From: Caldilineae bacterium
GTDB lineage: Bacteria; Chloroflexota; Anaerolineae; JAAEKA01
Direction: 5' to 3'
NCBI GenBank assembly: GCA_020634555.1
Contig: JACKBK010000017.1
Location: 1 to 64,000 of the forward strand
DNA: 64,000 bases
Shown piece after piece: positions 9,944 through 18,630 of the stretch (positions are counted from its first letter, which is position 1; each line of letters begins with the position of its first letter). The notes beneath the pieces are model-generated. The model was not told the origin of the DNA and made no database searches. It saw only the letters and a program-made list of their open reading frames with translations. The position numbers and the translations under genes are program-made.

Positions 9944-11229
9944 TCAATGGAACACAGGTTGCCATGCCGGGTCGTAGTTGTTGCCCTGATCGGCGGTTAC
10001 CTGCGTTGGGTCGCTGCCCAGATCGTCCACCAGCCAGAGATTGGAGTCGCCACTTGGTTCGAAGTTCTGGCCTACGGCGCGGTATGGCTGGGCAGCGAAG
10101 ACCACTTGCGTCCCGTCGGGCGACATGGCGGGGTGAAAGCCGGGTCGGCCACCCGCTGCGATACCGCGTCCAGCGCATCAAGCGCCACGTCCAGGATGAC
10201 GATGTTGGGCGCGGATCCGCCGGTAAAACCGGAGAAGACCAGCCGGCTGCCGTCGCGGCTCCATGACAGGCCGCTGATGGCCTGAAAACCCAGCCCGCCC
10301 ATCTGGAACGCGCTCTCCTGGCCGCTCTCAAGGTCGTGCAGGAACAGCCGCCGTCGTCGTCGCCCTGTGTCCTCAAACTCGCGCCAGATCGCCATCTGTG
10401 TACCATCGGGCGACAGCGCTGCCAGCTCCACCTGCCCGGCGCTGACCAGCTCGGGTGGACCGCCCGCCACCGGCAGCGCATACAGGCCGTCCTCGCCGTT
10501 GACGTCGAGCAGCAGATAGAGCGTTGCTCCGTCGGCCGACCACTGGAGAACACCGTTGCCGAAGCGCGGACTGGGTGCGACCCCTTCCAGCCCGGCCAGC
10601 AGGTCAAGCGGTTCAGCGTCAGGGTTGGCCAGATCGATCAACAACAGGCGATGCTGGTCCTCCAGGTTTGGCTCGCCGTCGTCGTTGCCGTCTTCGACGA
10701 CGTATAGCGCGGCCTGGTCAGCAACCGGGTTCTCGGCGCCAGCGATGGGCCAGCCGTCGCCCGCGATGATCGAGCGCTGGTCGGCCCCATCAGAGGCCGC
10801 GGACATGGCCGACCACGAGGGCGCGGCATCCAGGCCTTGCTCGATGCGCAACCACACCAGCCGGCTGCCGTCCAGCGTCCAGGAGGGCGAGCGGTCCTCG
10901 GCCGGATGGTCGGTAATACGCTGCGGTTCGGACCCATCGGGCCGCATCGTGTAGATCTCGGCGTTGCCGTCGCGGTCGGAACTGAAGGCGATCAGGCCGT
11001 TGTCGGCTGGAACGCCCAACGTGGCGACGCGGGTGGGCGCGGCATCTGTCGCGCTTGTCTCCTCGGAGGATTCCTGGCCCGCAGAGTCAGTCACTGCCGC
11101 GGACGGCGCGGCAGCGAGCGACTCCGGCAGCGAGCGGGCGCGCATCCCGAGGAAAACGGTGACGGCCAGCAAGCCCAGCGCGGCGAACGCGGTGATTGTC
11201 CAGGCAGCGCGAATTGCGTTTCGGGTCAT
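9944..11229 (-). CDS. TolB/WD40-like beta-propeller protein, one frameshift
   Basis: An N-terminal membrane helix (ITAFAALGLLAVTVFLGM) is followed by PD40/TolB-type repeats such as GLIAFSSDRDGNAEIYTM, SPSWTLDGSRLVW, LAALSPDGTQMAIW and GLSWSRDGSRLVFSG. These form a beta-propeller outside the membrane. The frame from 11229 runs correctly to VADPAF near 10130 and then leaves the family pattern. The expected end (HPAMSPDGTQVVF to WQPVFH) sits in the next frame from 10126 to the stop at 9944, so one base seems to be missing near 10127. The gene starts 8 bases after the DppC-M28 fusion stop and is probably in that operon. It may be a peptide- or cell-wall-binding partner of the transporter, but that is inference. 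Confidence 0.75.
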
Positions 11230-11237
11230 GGTTGGTT

Positions 11238-13733
11238 CTACCAGCTCGCGTCGCGGCTGGCTGTTATCAACGTCAGGTTGACGGCTTCGCCGGCCTCGCG
11301 CAGCAGCTCTGCATCCAGCCGTTCCAGGGTATCATCGGCCAGCGGCACAGCGGAGTCGGTTCGCTGCACCACGATCATCGGCAGATTGCGGCGCAATATT
11401 TCCTGGTAACGGTGGCTCAGCGGCTCGTTGCGCTCCACCGGCACGTCCAGCGTTGATGCGTTGCGCTCGAACAGGTCGGAGACACGCTGCGGCCCGTCGC
11501 TGATCTCCAGCCGATCTCCACCCGACGCCAGGCGCGCCAGGCTGAACCCGGCCACGTCAACCAGCGTAGCAGCCGGTCCGGCGTAGTTGGTGGCGAAGGC
11601 GTCGGCGCCGGAATAGTCCAGATCTGAGCCGGTGAGCGCCACGAACAACACGCTGCGGCGCGGGGTGTAGTCCTGCTCGTGCCACAGCCGTCCGATCTCC
11701 AGCATCGCCGCGACCGCCGCCGCACTGTCATCGGCGCTCTGGTAGACCACGCCGTCGGCCGAGGCGTCGCCGAGCGAGTCGTAGTGCGCCAGCACGACCA
11801 GCAGATCGCGGTTCAGCGCCACGTCCTGGCCCGGGTACATGCCTATTACGTTGCGCAGCTCAATCGAGCGCGGCTCGCTAAGCTCGACCTGGATCTGTGC
11901 CTGGCTGGTCAGTGGGATGAGCTGCCACGGGTCTTGTCCCTTTTGCGCCTCGATGTTGCTATCCACAGCTGCGAGGCTGGATCCGCTGGCCGCCAGCAGC
12001 CGGTCAGCCGCGTCGGGCGTGATAGCCAGCACCGGCAGCGTTGGCCGGCGCCCATAGTCCGCGCCAAACTCGGCCAACTGCACCTGATCGCGCAGGCCGT
12101 ACGCGTCATCTTCGATGATTAACACGGCGCGCGCGCCGCGGATCAGCGCCTCGGTGGAGAAGCCTTCCGGCGCGTTGTCGCCGCGTACCAGCACAACCTG
12201 GTCGCGCAGATCCATGCCCGCGAAGACCTCGACCGGCCACTGGCGTTGCTCCGGGTCAAAGGTGACAACTGTGACCGGTGCAGTAGTCGCGCCGCTGCCG
12301 CCATGGCCGTCGATGCGGAAGGCGAAGTCGTCCAGGTGAGTGAACTGGGCCAGCGGCTGGCCGTCAGCATCCAGCAGCGCCATCGTAGGCGGCGAGAGCG
12401 CCTCAACCAACCGGGTGTTGAAGGTCTGGAAGTAGGAACGGCCGCCGCCGCCCGGCTGCATGCCATATTCCTCGAAGCGCGCGGCGATGTAGTCGGCGGT
12501 CTCGTCGTTGCCGGTGGTGCCGGGGCGCCGGTCGCCGAAATCGACGATGGCGGCGGCATGTGCGAGAGCTGCATCGCCGTCGAAGTTGCGCGCAAGCTGG
12601 GCATAGGAGGGCGCGGGACCGACGTGGCCGACGATGTACCAGGTGGCGGCGACGACCACGCCAACAACAAGCAACATCTTTTTGCTGAGGATAAAGTTGG
12701 TATTGAAGCTGCCGCGTTCCATGAGGCGCCGCAGACCTTCGCCCAGCGCGTTGAAGCCCAGCACCGCCAGAAAGAAAGCCAACCCCGGATAGAACACCAT
12801 CCACGGACGGCCGCGGGCCCAAACCCGGCTGTCGGCCATCATCGCGCCCCACTCGGGGATGTCAGGGATGGTGGCGGAGGTGATGAAGTTGTTCTCCTGG
12901 GCCGTGCCGCCGCCCATGAAGACGCCAACGAAGCCCAGTTCGCCCAGCAGCAGCAGGGTGGCGCCCATTTCCAACAGGCTGATGACGACCAGCGCCGGCA
13001 GGATGTTGGGGAGGACGTGGCGAATGGCAGTCTGCGCGCCGGTGAGCCCCATGGCGCGCGCGCCCTCGATGAAGGGCCGCTGGCGTAGCGTGATGAACTC
13101 ACCGCGGATGTACTGCGCGATCTCGCCCCAGCCGACGACGCAGAGTGCAATCAGGAAGACGATGATGCCGCGGCGGATGTCCAGCGCAAAGATCAGCAAC
13201 ATGCCGGTGAGCAGCAACGGAATCGAGCTGGTGACGCCGACGGTGCCCATGATGGCGTGGTCGCTGGCCTTGCCCTCGTTCCAACCGGCGATGATACCCA
13301 ACACGGTGCCGAGAATGACCCGCGCCAGGGTAATAAAGGTCGCTGCCACCAAAGTGTTTCGGGCGCCGTAGAGCAGCAGGCTGAGGATGTCCCGGCCCCA
13401 CTGATCGCTGCCCAGTGGGTTTGTTTCGGAGGGTGGGAATGGCGGCGCCTGCAGCTCGCCATCGACCATCGTCAGTGTCGTGGTTCCAACGAGATACGGG
13501 TTTTCCGGCGCCCACAGAGGACCAAAGAGGACTAGGAAGAAAAGTGCGACCACGATGGCCAGTCCGACCATGAGAGGGATGTTCTGGAGGACCTTGCGCG
13601 GCGTGACGCGGCGTCTGACGGTCTGCTTTTGTGGCTCCGGCTCCTCTTCATCCGGGCGCGGCGGCTTGAGCAGCTCGCTGTAGTCGAGCCGGCCGTTCAG
13701 GATGCGTTTCAGGGAACGAGTGGGGTTGGTCAT
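11238..13733 (-). CDS. DppC-type ABC permease fused to an M28-peptidase-like domain
   Basis: 831 residues. Residues 1-340 form a DppC/OppC-type inner-membrane permease with a long acidic N-terminus, the conserved NPLGSDQWGRDILS and the EAA loop EGARAMGLTGAQTAIRHV that docks an ATPase. A further helix follows (LLVVGVVVAATWYIVG, about 355-370). The rest is a PA-like and M28-like domain, expected outside the membrane. Only some M28 zinc ligands remain: LAHYDS and SADDSA are present, but the Glu-Glu pair is replaced (TGSDLDY) and the last His is absent. Catalysis is therefore doubtful, and the domain may bind peptides instead. The frame is uninterrupted across the junction. The start ATG at 13733 has no clear ribosome site. 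The partner permease is upstream; no ATPase or binding protein gene is in the window. Confidence 0.88.
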   Translation of the reverse strand: MTNPTRSLKRILNGRLDYSELLKPPRPDEEEPEPQKQTVRRRVTPRKVLQNIPLMVGLAIVVALFFLVLFGPLWAPENPYLVGTTTLTMVDGELQAPPFPPSETNPLGSDQWGRDILSLLLYGARNTLVAATFITLARVILGTVLGIIAGWNEGKASDHAIMGTVGVTSSIPLLLTGMLLIFALDIRRGIIVFLIALCVVGWGEIAQYIRGEFITLRQRPFIEGARAMGLTGAQTAIRHVLPNILPALVVISLLEMGATLLLLGELGFVGVFMGGGTAQENNFITSATIPDIPEWGAMMADSRVWARGRPWMVFYPGLAFFLAVLGFNALGEGLRRLMERGSFNTNFILSKKMLLVVGVVVAATWYIVGHVGPAPSYAQLARNFDGDAALAHAAAIVDFGDRRPGTTGNDETADYIAARFEEYGMQPGGGGRSYFQTFNTRLVEALSPPTMALLDADGQPLAQFTHLDDFAFRIDGHGGSGATTAPVTVVTFDPEQRQWPVEVFAGMDLRDQVVLVRGDNAPEGFSTEALIRGARAVLIIEDDAYGLRDQVQLAEFGADYGRRPTLPVLAITPDAADRLLAASGSSLAAVDSNIEAQKGQDPWQLIPLTSQAQIQVELSEPRSIELRNVIGMYPGQDVALNRDLLVVLAHYDSLGDASADGVVYQSADDSAAAVAAMLEIGRLWHEQDYTPRRSVLFVALTGSDLDYSGADAFATNYAGPAATLVDVAGFSLARLASGGDRLEISDGPQRVSDLFERNASTLDVPVERNEPLSHRYQEILRRNLPMIVVQRTDSAVPLADDTLERLDAELLREAGEAVNLTLITASRDASW

Positions 13734-13846
13734 GAGGTAGGTGATGGATGGCGGATAGCAACAGTTCAGTCGTCAGTGGTCAGTGATCTGTCCTCGGAGC
13801 TCGATTGTGGCCAGTAATTCGTCGCTCTCCGGCCATCAGCTATCTG

Positions 13847-14764
13847 CTACGCTACTGTCTCACGAATACGCGGGTCGATGTAACGATAGAGTACGTCGAG
13901 GACCAGGTTGACCACCAGGAAGGTCGTGCCCAACGCCAGGGCCAAGGTGGCGACGACTTCAACCTCGCCGTTACGGATGCCGGTCAACATCCGGTCGCCC
14001 AGCCCCGGCCAGCCGAAGAAGAACTCGACAACGGGAAGCGCTCCCAGAGCGAAACGCAGCGAGATCGCGCCGGCGGTCAGGATCGGCACGGCGGCGTTGC
14101 GGAGCGCGTGGCCGTTGACGACCTGGCGGCGGCTCAACCCCTTGGCGTTGGCGGTGCGGATGTAGTCCTCGAAGAAGATGGCGCCCAGCGTGACGAAGGT
14201 GACGCGGGTGATGTAGGCAACCGGCCGGGCCGACAGGACGATTACCGGGAAGATCATATGACGCCAGTCCCAGCCAAAGCCGCCCGCGAAGGCGATGCGC
14301 AGCCCGTAGCGCTGGATCAGGTTGATGGACAGCACTTGCAGGAGCATGGCGACGAAGAAGGACGGAATGGAGATGCCGACGATGGTGGCGGACAGCAGCA
14401 TAAAAGACGCCGTGGAGGACTGGCGCAACGACGCCAGCATTCCGAACATCAGTCCCAGCGCCAGCGAAACGATAAGCGATGTGACCAGCAGCCCCATGCT
14501 CTTGAAGTAGGTGTCCAGCAGAACCTGCGTCACAGGAACGGTGCGGTCGCGGCTGATCTGGACGGTGCCGAAGTCGCCTTTGACAGCGTTGCCGATGAAG
14601 CGTTCGGTGTCCTCAACCGCGGCCTGCGCATGACGAGCGATGCGAAAATCGCCGCGCGGCGCGGTTGAGTTACGCGTCATGCGCATACCGAGGAAGACAA
14701 AGAAGACGATGGCAATGGCAACGATCAGGATGAACGCCAGGCGGCGAAAGACGAAGGATAGCAT
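13847..14764 (-). CDS. dppB: DppB-type ABC transporter permease
   Basis: Inner-membrane permease of the dipeptide/oligopeptide/nickel ABC family. The 305-residue product has an N-terminal helix (AFILIVAIAIVFFVFLGM), a periplasmic-type loop, and four to five further helices. The EAA loop is visible as YIRTANAKGLSRRQVVNGHALRN, and the family end FFFGWPGLGDRML is present before the last helix. It should pair with the DppC-M28 fusion, whose start is 113 bases downstream. The spacer at 13734-13846 contains only short repeated words (CAGTGGTCAGTG and similar) common between genes of this group. The transporter lacks its ATPases and solute-binding protein here, so these are encoded elsewhere or shared. 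Confidence 0.9.
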   Translation of the reverse strand: MLSFVFRRLAFILIVAIAIVFFVFLGMRMTRNSTAPRGDFRIARHAQAAVEDTERFIGNAVKGDFGTVQISRDRTVPVTQVLLDTYFKSMGLLVTSLIVSLALGLMFGMLASLRQSSTASFMLLSATIVGISIPSFFVAMLLQVLSINLIQRYGLRIAFAGGFGWDWRHMIFPVIVLSARPVAYITRVTFVTLGAIFFEDYIRTANAKGLSRRQVVNGHALRNAAVPILTAGAISLRFALGALPVVEFFFGWPGLGDRMLTGIRNGEVEVVATLALALGTTFLVVNLVLDVLYRYIDPRIRETVA

Positions 14765-14775
14765 TGCGAGAAGCT

Positions 14776-14793
14776 CTGCGGTTTCAACCGCAG
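14776..14793. promoter_or_regulatory. Palindrome upstream of dppB
   Basis: CTGCGGTT-TC-AACCGCAG, a perfect 8-bp inverted repeat with a 2-base centre, 12 bases before the dppB start codon. It could be an operator or an RNA hairpin limiting ribosome access, or one of the dispersed palindromes of this genome. No promoter was recognised beside it. Confidence 0.3.
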
Positions 14794-14851
14794 TTTGATA
14801 CAGGGAAGCTTACCGATGAACCTTAAGCATTTAAGTCGGTAAGTGGCTCGA

Positions 14852-14977
14852 CACGCCCGCCGGGATGCTGCGCAAAACCTCCCGGCTACCAAGTGGAAGC
14901 CCTTTCAGGGCTGCGCAGCCCAGGCCCGGAGGGCCTTACACCTGGTAGCCGGATCCGTTTACGGTCGGGCGGGCGTG
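14852..14977. repeat. Nested palindromic element, MITE-like
   Basis: About 126 bases in the 273-base gap between dppB and the glycosyltransferase gene. The outer arms CACGCCCGCC / GGCGGGCGTG are a perfect 10-bp inverted repeat. Inside, CCGGCTACCAAGTG (14882) pairs with CACCTGGTAGCCGG (14939) with one mismatch. The core has further small hairpins (AGCCCTTTCAGGGCT). No coding frame is present. Probably a non-autonomous palindromic repeat; no second copy was seen in the window. Confidence 0.5.
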
Positions 14978-15037
14978 GTAAAACTCGCGCCGGCCTCTTC
15001 CAACACTCGCGACCTGGCTGGCAGGTTCAATGCGCCG

Positions 15038-16633
15038 TCACGCCAGTTGTGGCAGGATGAACCAGGACAGCGCAGCTATGTCCAGAAGCGCGAGCAACGC
15101 AAATGGCAGAATAAACGCGGCCGCGTCCAGGCGTTGCCGCCAGCGGGTCGAAACTCGCAGCCAGGCCAGCGACCACACCACGAAAGCCGCGCCCGCGCCG
15201 CCCAGCAGCGCCACGCTCCAGGTGTTGACGCCAGCGCGCAGCCATCCAATCACACCGGCCAGCGCCGCTGATGCGATCAACACGAAGCCTGCCCAACGCG
15301 CTGCAGCCGGCCGTAGCACCTCCTGCCACCCCAACGCGACGGCCAGTCCAATAGCCGGCAGAGCGGGAAACAGGTAGCGACCTTGCGGCTGGACGAAGAT
15401 CAAGTTGTACGACAGGTAGATGCCGATGGTCAGCAGCGCTGAGAGAGCGAGAAGGGTCAGTGACCAGACGCGAAAACGTGAAACGTTAGGCGTGAAACGT
15501 GAAGTCTCTGATACGACGCCTGTGCGTAATGCCGGATTAGGGCTTGCTTTGGTCTGTGATGCTCGGAGCTTTCTTGCTGCCAGGACGATGCAACCTGTCA
15601 GCACGGCGAGGCTGAACGCCAGCAGCAGGGTGTAGAGGCGCCCGTCCATCCAGACGCCCATCCAGCCAAAGACGCCCCAGAAGCTGTCGTGGCTCCAGAC
15701 AAGGAAGCGCTCCAGGACCGCGCCGGCGCCGGACTGGGCCAGCAGATCAGTTGTGCGCAGTTGGCCGACCACCACCGTATCGTGCCAGCGGCGCGCCAGG
15801 ATGTCAAAGTGGCCGTAGACCGCCGCGTTACGCGCGTACCACGGCAGCGCGATCAGCAGGGCGGGCAGAAAAACGAGGATCAGATGAAACGTGAAACGTG
15901 AAACGTAACCGGCGGCGCGGTGCTGGCGTCGTGCTTCGTACCCGGCGATCAGCAGGGCGGCGAGGAGCACCGGCGCGGCCACGTACGCGCTGACCTTGGT
16001 GATCAGTGCCAGTCCCAGCAGCACACCCAAAATCAGCGCGTCCCATCCACTCGGCGCACGCGGCCCCAGCATCGCCAGCTTGACGTAGCGGATGGACAAC
16101 AGGAGAATCGCCGCCAGCAACACCTCGGCCAGCGCATCGTTGTTCACCGAGGCGGCAATGGCCAGGTGCATGGGCAGGAAGGCCACAAAGGCAGCCGCGC
16201 CCAACGCCAGATACGGCCGCCCAGGAAAAATCGTAACCGCGATGGCATAGGTCAGTACCACCAGCAGCGCGCCTAGCGCGGCTGAAAACAGACGCAGCGC
16301 GGCCAACTCACCACCTGTGGCCAAAAACACCGGTCCGGCTAGCAGGTAGTAGAGGGGTGGTTGATGTGCCTCGTAACGTACACCGACGATGGAACGCTCC
16401 GGTGGGAATCTGGAGGCTTTAAGCTGGTCCAGATAGGCCTGATCGTAGTCGCCCATGCGCAGGATTGGAAACTGGCCGGTGGTGGCAAGCTCGTGGACGT
16501 AGTTGTAGTGGGCCGGTTCATCGGGAGCCTGCCAGGCAGGCACCTGCACGGCGTAGAGCGTGGCCAACAGCAGGTACAGCACAACAATCAGCGCGAGCCA
16601 CACTTTGGGGTGTTGAGGAGACATCTCCCGCAT
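15038..16633 (-). CDS. Multi-pass membrane glycosyltransferase-like protein (PMT_2/DUF2142-like)
   Basis: 531 residues with about 11 membrane helices. The first external loop has PDEPAHYNYVHEL, the acidic motif of lipid-linked-sugar glycosyltransferases, followed by HQPPLYYLLAGPVF. Such proteins move a sugar from a polyprenyl-phosphate carrier to a protein or glycan on the outer face. The acceptor is unknown. The open frame continues upstream to 16786, but that part is translated from a purine-rich repeat (SPLSLFSLTSL) and is not family-like. The ATG at 16633 or 16624 is more credible. Two segments (RFTFHL, and SRFTPNVSRF) are translated from the repeated word GTGAAACGT and look like in-frame insertions in poorly conserved loops. 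Confidence 0.75.
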   Translation of the reverse strand: MREMSPQHPKVWLALIVVLYLLLATLYAVQVPAWQAPDEPAHYNYVHELATTGQFPILRMGDYDQAYLDQLKASRFPPERSIVGVRYEAHQPPLYYLLAGPVFLATGGELAALRLFSAALGALLVVLTYAIAVTIFPGRPYLALGAAAFVAFLPMHLAIAASVNNDALAEVLLAAILLLSIRYVKLAMLGPRAPSGWDALILGVLLGLALITKVSAYVAAPVLLAALLIAGYEARRQHRAAGYVSRFTFHLILVFLPALLIALPWYARNAAVYGHFDILARRWHDTVVVGQLRTTDLLAQSGAGAVLERFLVWSHDSFWGVFGWMGVWMDGRLYTLLLAFSLAVLTGCIVLAARKLRASQTKASPNPALRTGVVSETSRFTPNVSRFRVWSLTLLALSALLTIGIYLSYNLIFVQPQGRYLFPALPAIGLAVALGWQEVLRPAAARWAGFVLIASAALAGVIGWLRAGVNTWSVALLGGAGAAFVVWSLAWLRVSTRWRQRLDAAAFILPFALLALLDIAALSWFILPQLA

Positions 16634-16659
16634 TTTACCGCAGCCCCGACAGCGCGGCA

Positions 16660-16835
16660 AAGAAGGACAGAGGGAGACAAGGGAAAGGGGGGAAACTAGG
16701 GAAGTAAGGGAAAAGAGGGAAAGGGGAGAGAGTGGGAAAGGAGGACCGACGATTGGGGATTGGCAGTTTGCTGTTTCACGCATCAAGTTTCCCTTCTTTC
16801 CCTCCTTTCCTTCCTTTCCATCTCCCTTTCCCCGG
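16660..16835. repeat. Polypurine tract followed by polypyrimidine tract
   Basis: In the 279-base gap between two divergent genes, 16660-16745 is almost all A and G on the plus strand (GGGAAAGGGG, GGGAAAAGAGGG and similar). 16787-16832 is almost all C and T (TTCCCTTCTTTCCCTCC). The two tracts are roughly complementary, giving an imperfect long inverted repeat around a mixed centre. This can form hairpin or triplex structures. It carries no gene. Confidence 0.7.
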
Positions 16836-16836
16836 A

Positions 16837-16865
16837 TTGACAGCTCGCCAGCGGTCGTTTAGAAT
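16837..16865 (+). promoter_or_regulatory. Sigma-70-type promoter of the C39-like gene
   Basis: TTGACA at 16837-16842, a 17-base spacer, and TAGAAT at 16860-16865. Transcription would start near 16872, about 40 bases before the ATG at 16913. Confidence 0.7.
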
Positions 16866-16912
16866 GGCTGAACCACAGAACTGTTTGAAACGTGTAGTGT
16901 CTGGTGAACGAG

Positions 16913-18316
16913 ATGGCAGAGACGAGATTTCTTGGACGAATCGAGCAACGACCGGGACGCTGGCTGGTCTTGATGGGTGTGGCGCTGTTGCTGGTGCTGG
17001 CAGCTGTGTTGGCCTGGGGCAGCTTGCGCTACGGCGGCGTTGCCGGTCTTGTGCAACGGGTGCGCCTGGAATTTGCCCAGCCTGTGGAGCATCCGGCGCT
17101 GGTGCCTACACCGCTGGCGGCCGCGGAGGATGGCAACGCAAAGGCGATGGCATTGCTGGCCAACACTGCCACGCCGACCGTCACATGCGCGCCGCCAACC
17201 GCTACACCTACGTTGGCTGCTACCCCAATTCTCGAAGCGGCCGCGGCAGACCAGTTGCTCGCCGAGCATCTGGAGTCTCGTCCAACCAGCACCCCCCCTG
17301 CGACCGCAACTCCAACAGAGACGCCTCTTCCCACCGACACGCCCGTTCCGACGCCGCAGGTCGCGCCCGGCGCCGGGGTTGTCCTGACCGGCCTGAACCA
17401 CTATTGGCAAACGTGGAACAACTGTGGGCCAGCCACGCTTTCCATGAACCTCAGCTACTACGGCAGCCAGGTTAAGCAGGCCGAGGCTGCCCGCTTCCTC
17501 AAGCCCGACAGCGACGACAAGAACGTCAGCCCGCACGAGTTGGTGGCCTTTGCGCAGCAGCAAGGGCTACACGCCCTGGCTCGGGTGGACGGCGATCCGC
17601 AGCGGTTGCGCCAGTTTATCGACGCCGGCATCCCGGTGCTTATCGAGACCTGGCTGGACCACGATGGCGGCATGGGGCACTATCGCCTGGTGACCGGCTA
17701 CGACGACAGCCGCGAGGAGTGGATTGTCTACGACAGCTACATCAGCGAGGGAATCGATCCCAAAGGGCCATATCCCGGCATCCGCATGAGCTATGCCGAC
17801 TTAGCCCGGCTCTGGCGCGCCTTCAATCGCACCTACGTGCTGGTCTACGACGATGGGCGTGCCGCGGCGGCTGAAGCCATCGTCGGTGAGGACATGGATG
17901 ACCGGACGATGTGGGAGCAGGCGCAGGAGTTGGCCCAGTCTGACGCACAGGCGAACCCGCAGGATGCATTCGCCTGGTTCAACCTGGGCAGTAGTTTGGA
18001 GGCGCTGGGCCGGCCCGCGGACGCTGCAGTAGCTTTCGACCAGGCACGCGTCATCGGCCTGCCATGGCGCATGTTGTGGTACCAGTTCGCGCCCTTCCGT
18101 GCCTACTACGACTCCGGCCGCTACGACGAGCTGATCGCTGTGGCCGATGCTACCATCGCCACCGCCGGCAACATCGAAGAGACCTTCTACTGGAAGGGCA
18201 GGGGGTTGCAGGCGCTGGGAGATCTGGAGGGTGCGCGCCGGGCCTATCAGCGGGCTGCAGAGTTGAACAGCAACTACGCCGACGCGGCTACCGCGTTGAC
18301 TGAACTTGGCGGCTGA
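16913..18316 (+). CDS. C39-like papain-fold peptidase with TPR repeats, membrane-anchored
   Basis: 467 residues. An N-terminal membrane helix (LVLMGVALLLVLAAVLAWG) is followed by a Pro/Thr-rich linker (ATPTETPLPTDTPVPT), then a C39_2-type domain. The active-site pattern is present: Cys in WNNCGPATLSM, His in MGHYRLVTGYDD, Asp in IVYDSY. The C-terminal 140 residues are TPR repeats (AWFNLGSSLEALGRPADA, FYWKGRGLQALGDLEGA). The protein should act outside the cell, possibly as a peptidase on a partner held by the TPRs. Many relatives are uncharacterised, so activity is not assured. GTG 16904 is an alternative start; ATG 16913 is preferred because GGTGA lies just before it. Confidence 0.82.
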   Translation: MAETRFLGRIEQRPGRWLVLMGVALLLVLAAVLAWGSLRYGGVAGLVQRVRLEFAQPVEHPALVPTPLAAAEDGNAKAMALLANTATPTVTCAPPTATPTLAATPILEAAAADQLLAEHLESRPTSTPPATATPTETPLPTDTPVPTPQVAPGAGVVLTGLNHYWQTWNNCGPATLSMNLSYYGSQVKQAEAARFLKPDSDDKNVSPHELVAFAQQQGLHALARVDGDPQRLRQFIDAGIPVLIETWLDHDGGMGHYRLVTGYDDSREEWIVYDSYISEGIDPKGPYPGIRMSYADLARLWRAFNRTYVLVYDDGRAAAAEAIVGEDMDDRTMWEQAQELAQSDAQANPQDAFAWFNLGSSLEALGRPADAAVAFDQARVIGLPWRMLWYQFAPFRAYYDSGRYDELIAVADATIATAGNIEETFYWKGRGLQALGDLEGARRAYQRAAELNSNYADAATALTELGG

Positions 18317-18480
18317 TCGGGAAATCACATGTTTTGAACATGAGCTAAACTCTTTACTCGAGGGGATCGCACTCTGGTGGCGGAAGATTACCGGTGTACA
18401 GAGTCGAGCTTAGCAACTACAGCAGAAGCCAGGGGGTCTGACAACCGAGTTGAAGGGTGAAACTCTGCTCAATGCCAGTG

Positions 18481-18535
18481 TTGACGCGCCGCTAGCCGCC
18501 AACCCCATTTGACAGGAACTAACGCGGCGCGTCAA
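18481..18535. repeat. 12-bp inverted repeat in a 314-base non-coding gap
   Basis: TTGACGCGCCGC at 18481-18492 and its exact complement at 18524-18535, with a 31-base loop. It sits in the gap 18317-18630 between the C39-like gene and the DUF4153-like gene. It may end the first transcript or regulate the second. The rest of the gap shows nothing recognisable apart from a fragment of the CACGTTTCAC word near 18593. Confidence 0.45.
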
Positions 18536-18630
18536 TCGTCTGATTACAAAGACCTCTTGAACAGTTTCCTACAGTCCCTAACGCTTTACCTCACGTTTCA
18601 CTACCTCAAGTTTCTCAAGGAAGAAGCACC

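Noticed and set aside
16634..16786. N-terminal part of the glycosyltransferase
   Set aside because: The Ser/Leu/Pro-rich sequence is translated from the polypurine tract and does not resemble a signal or family sequence.
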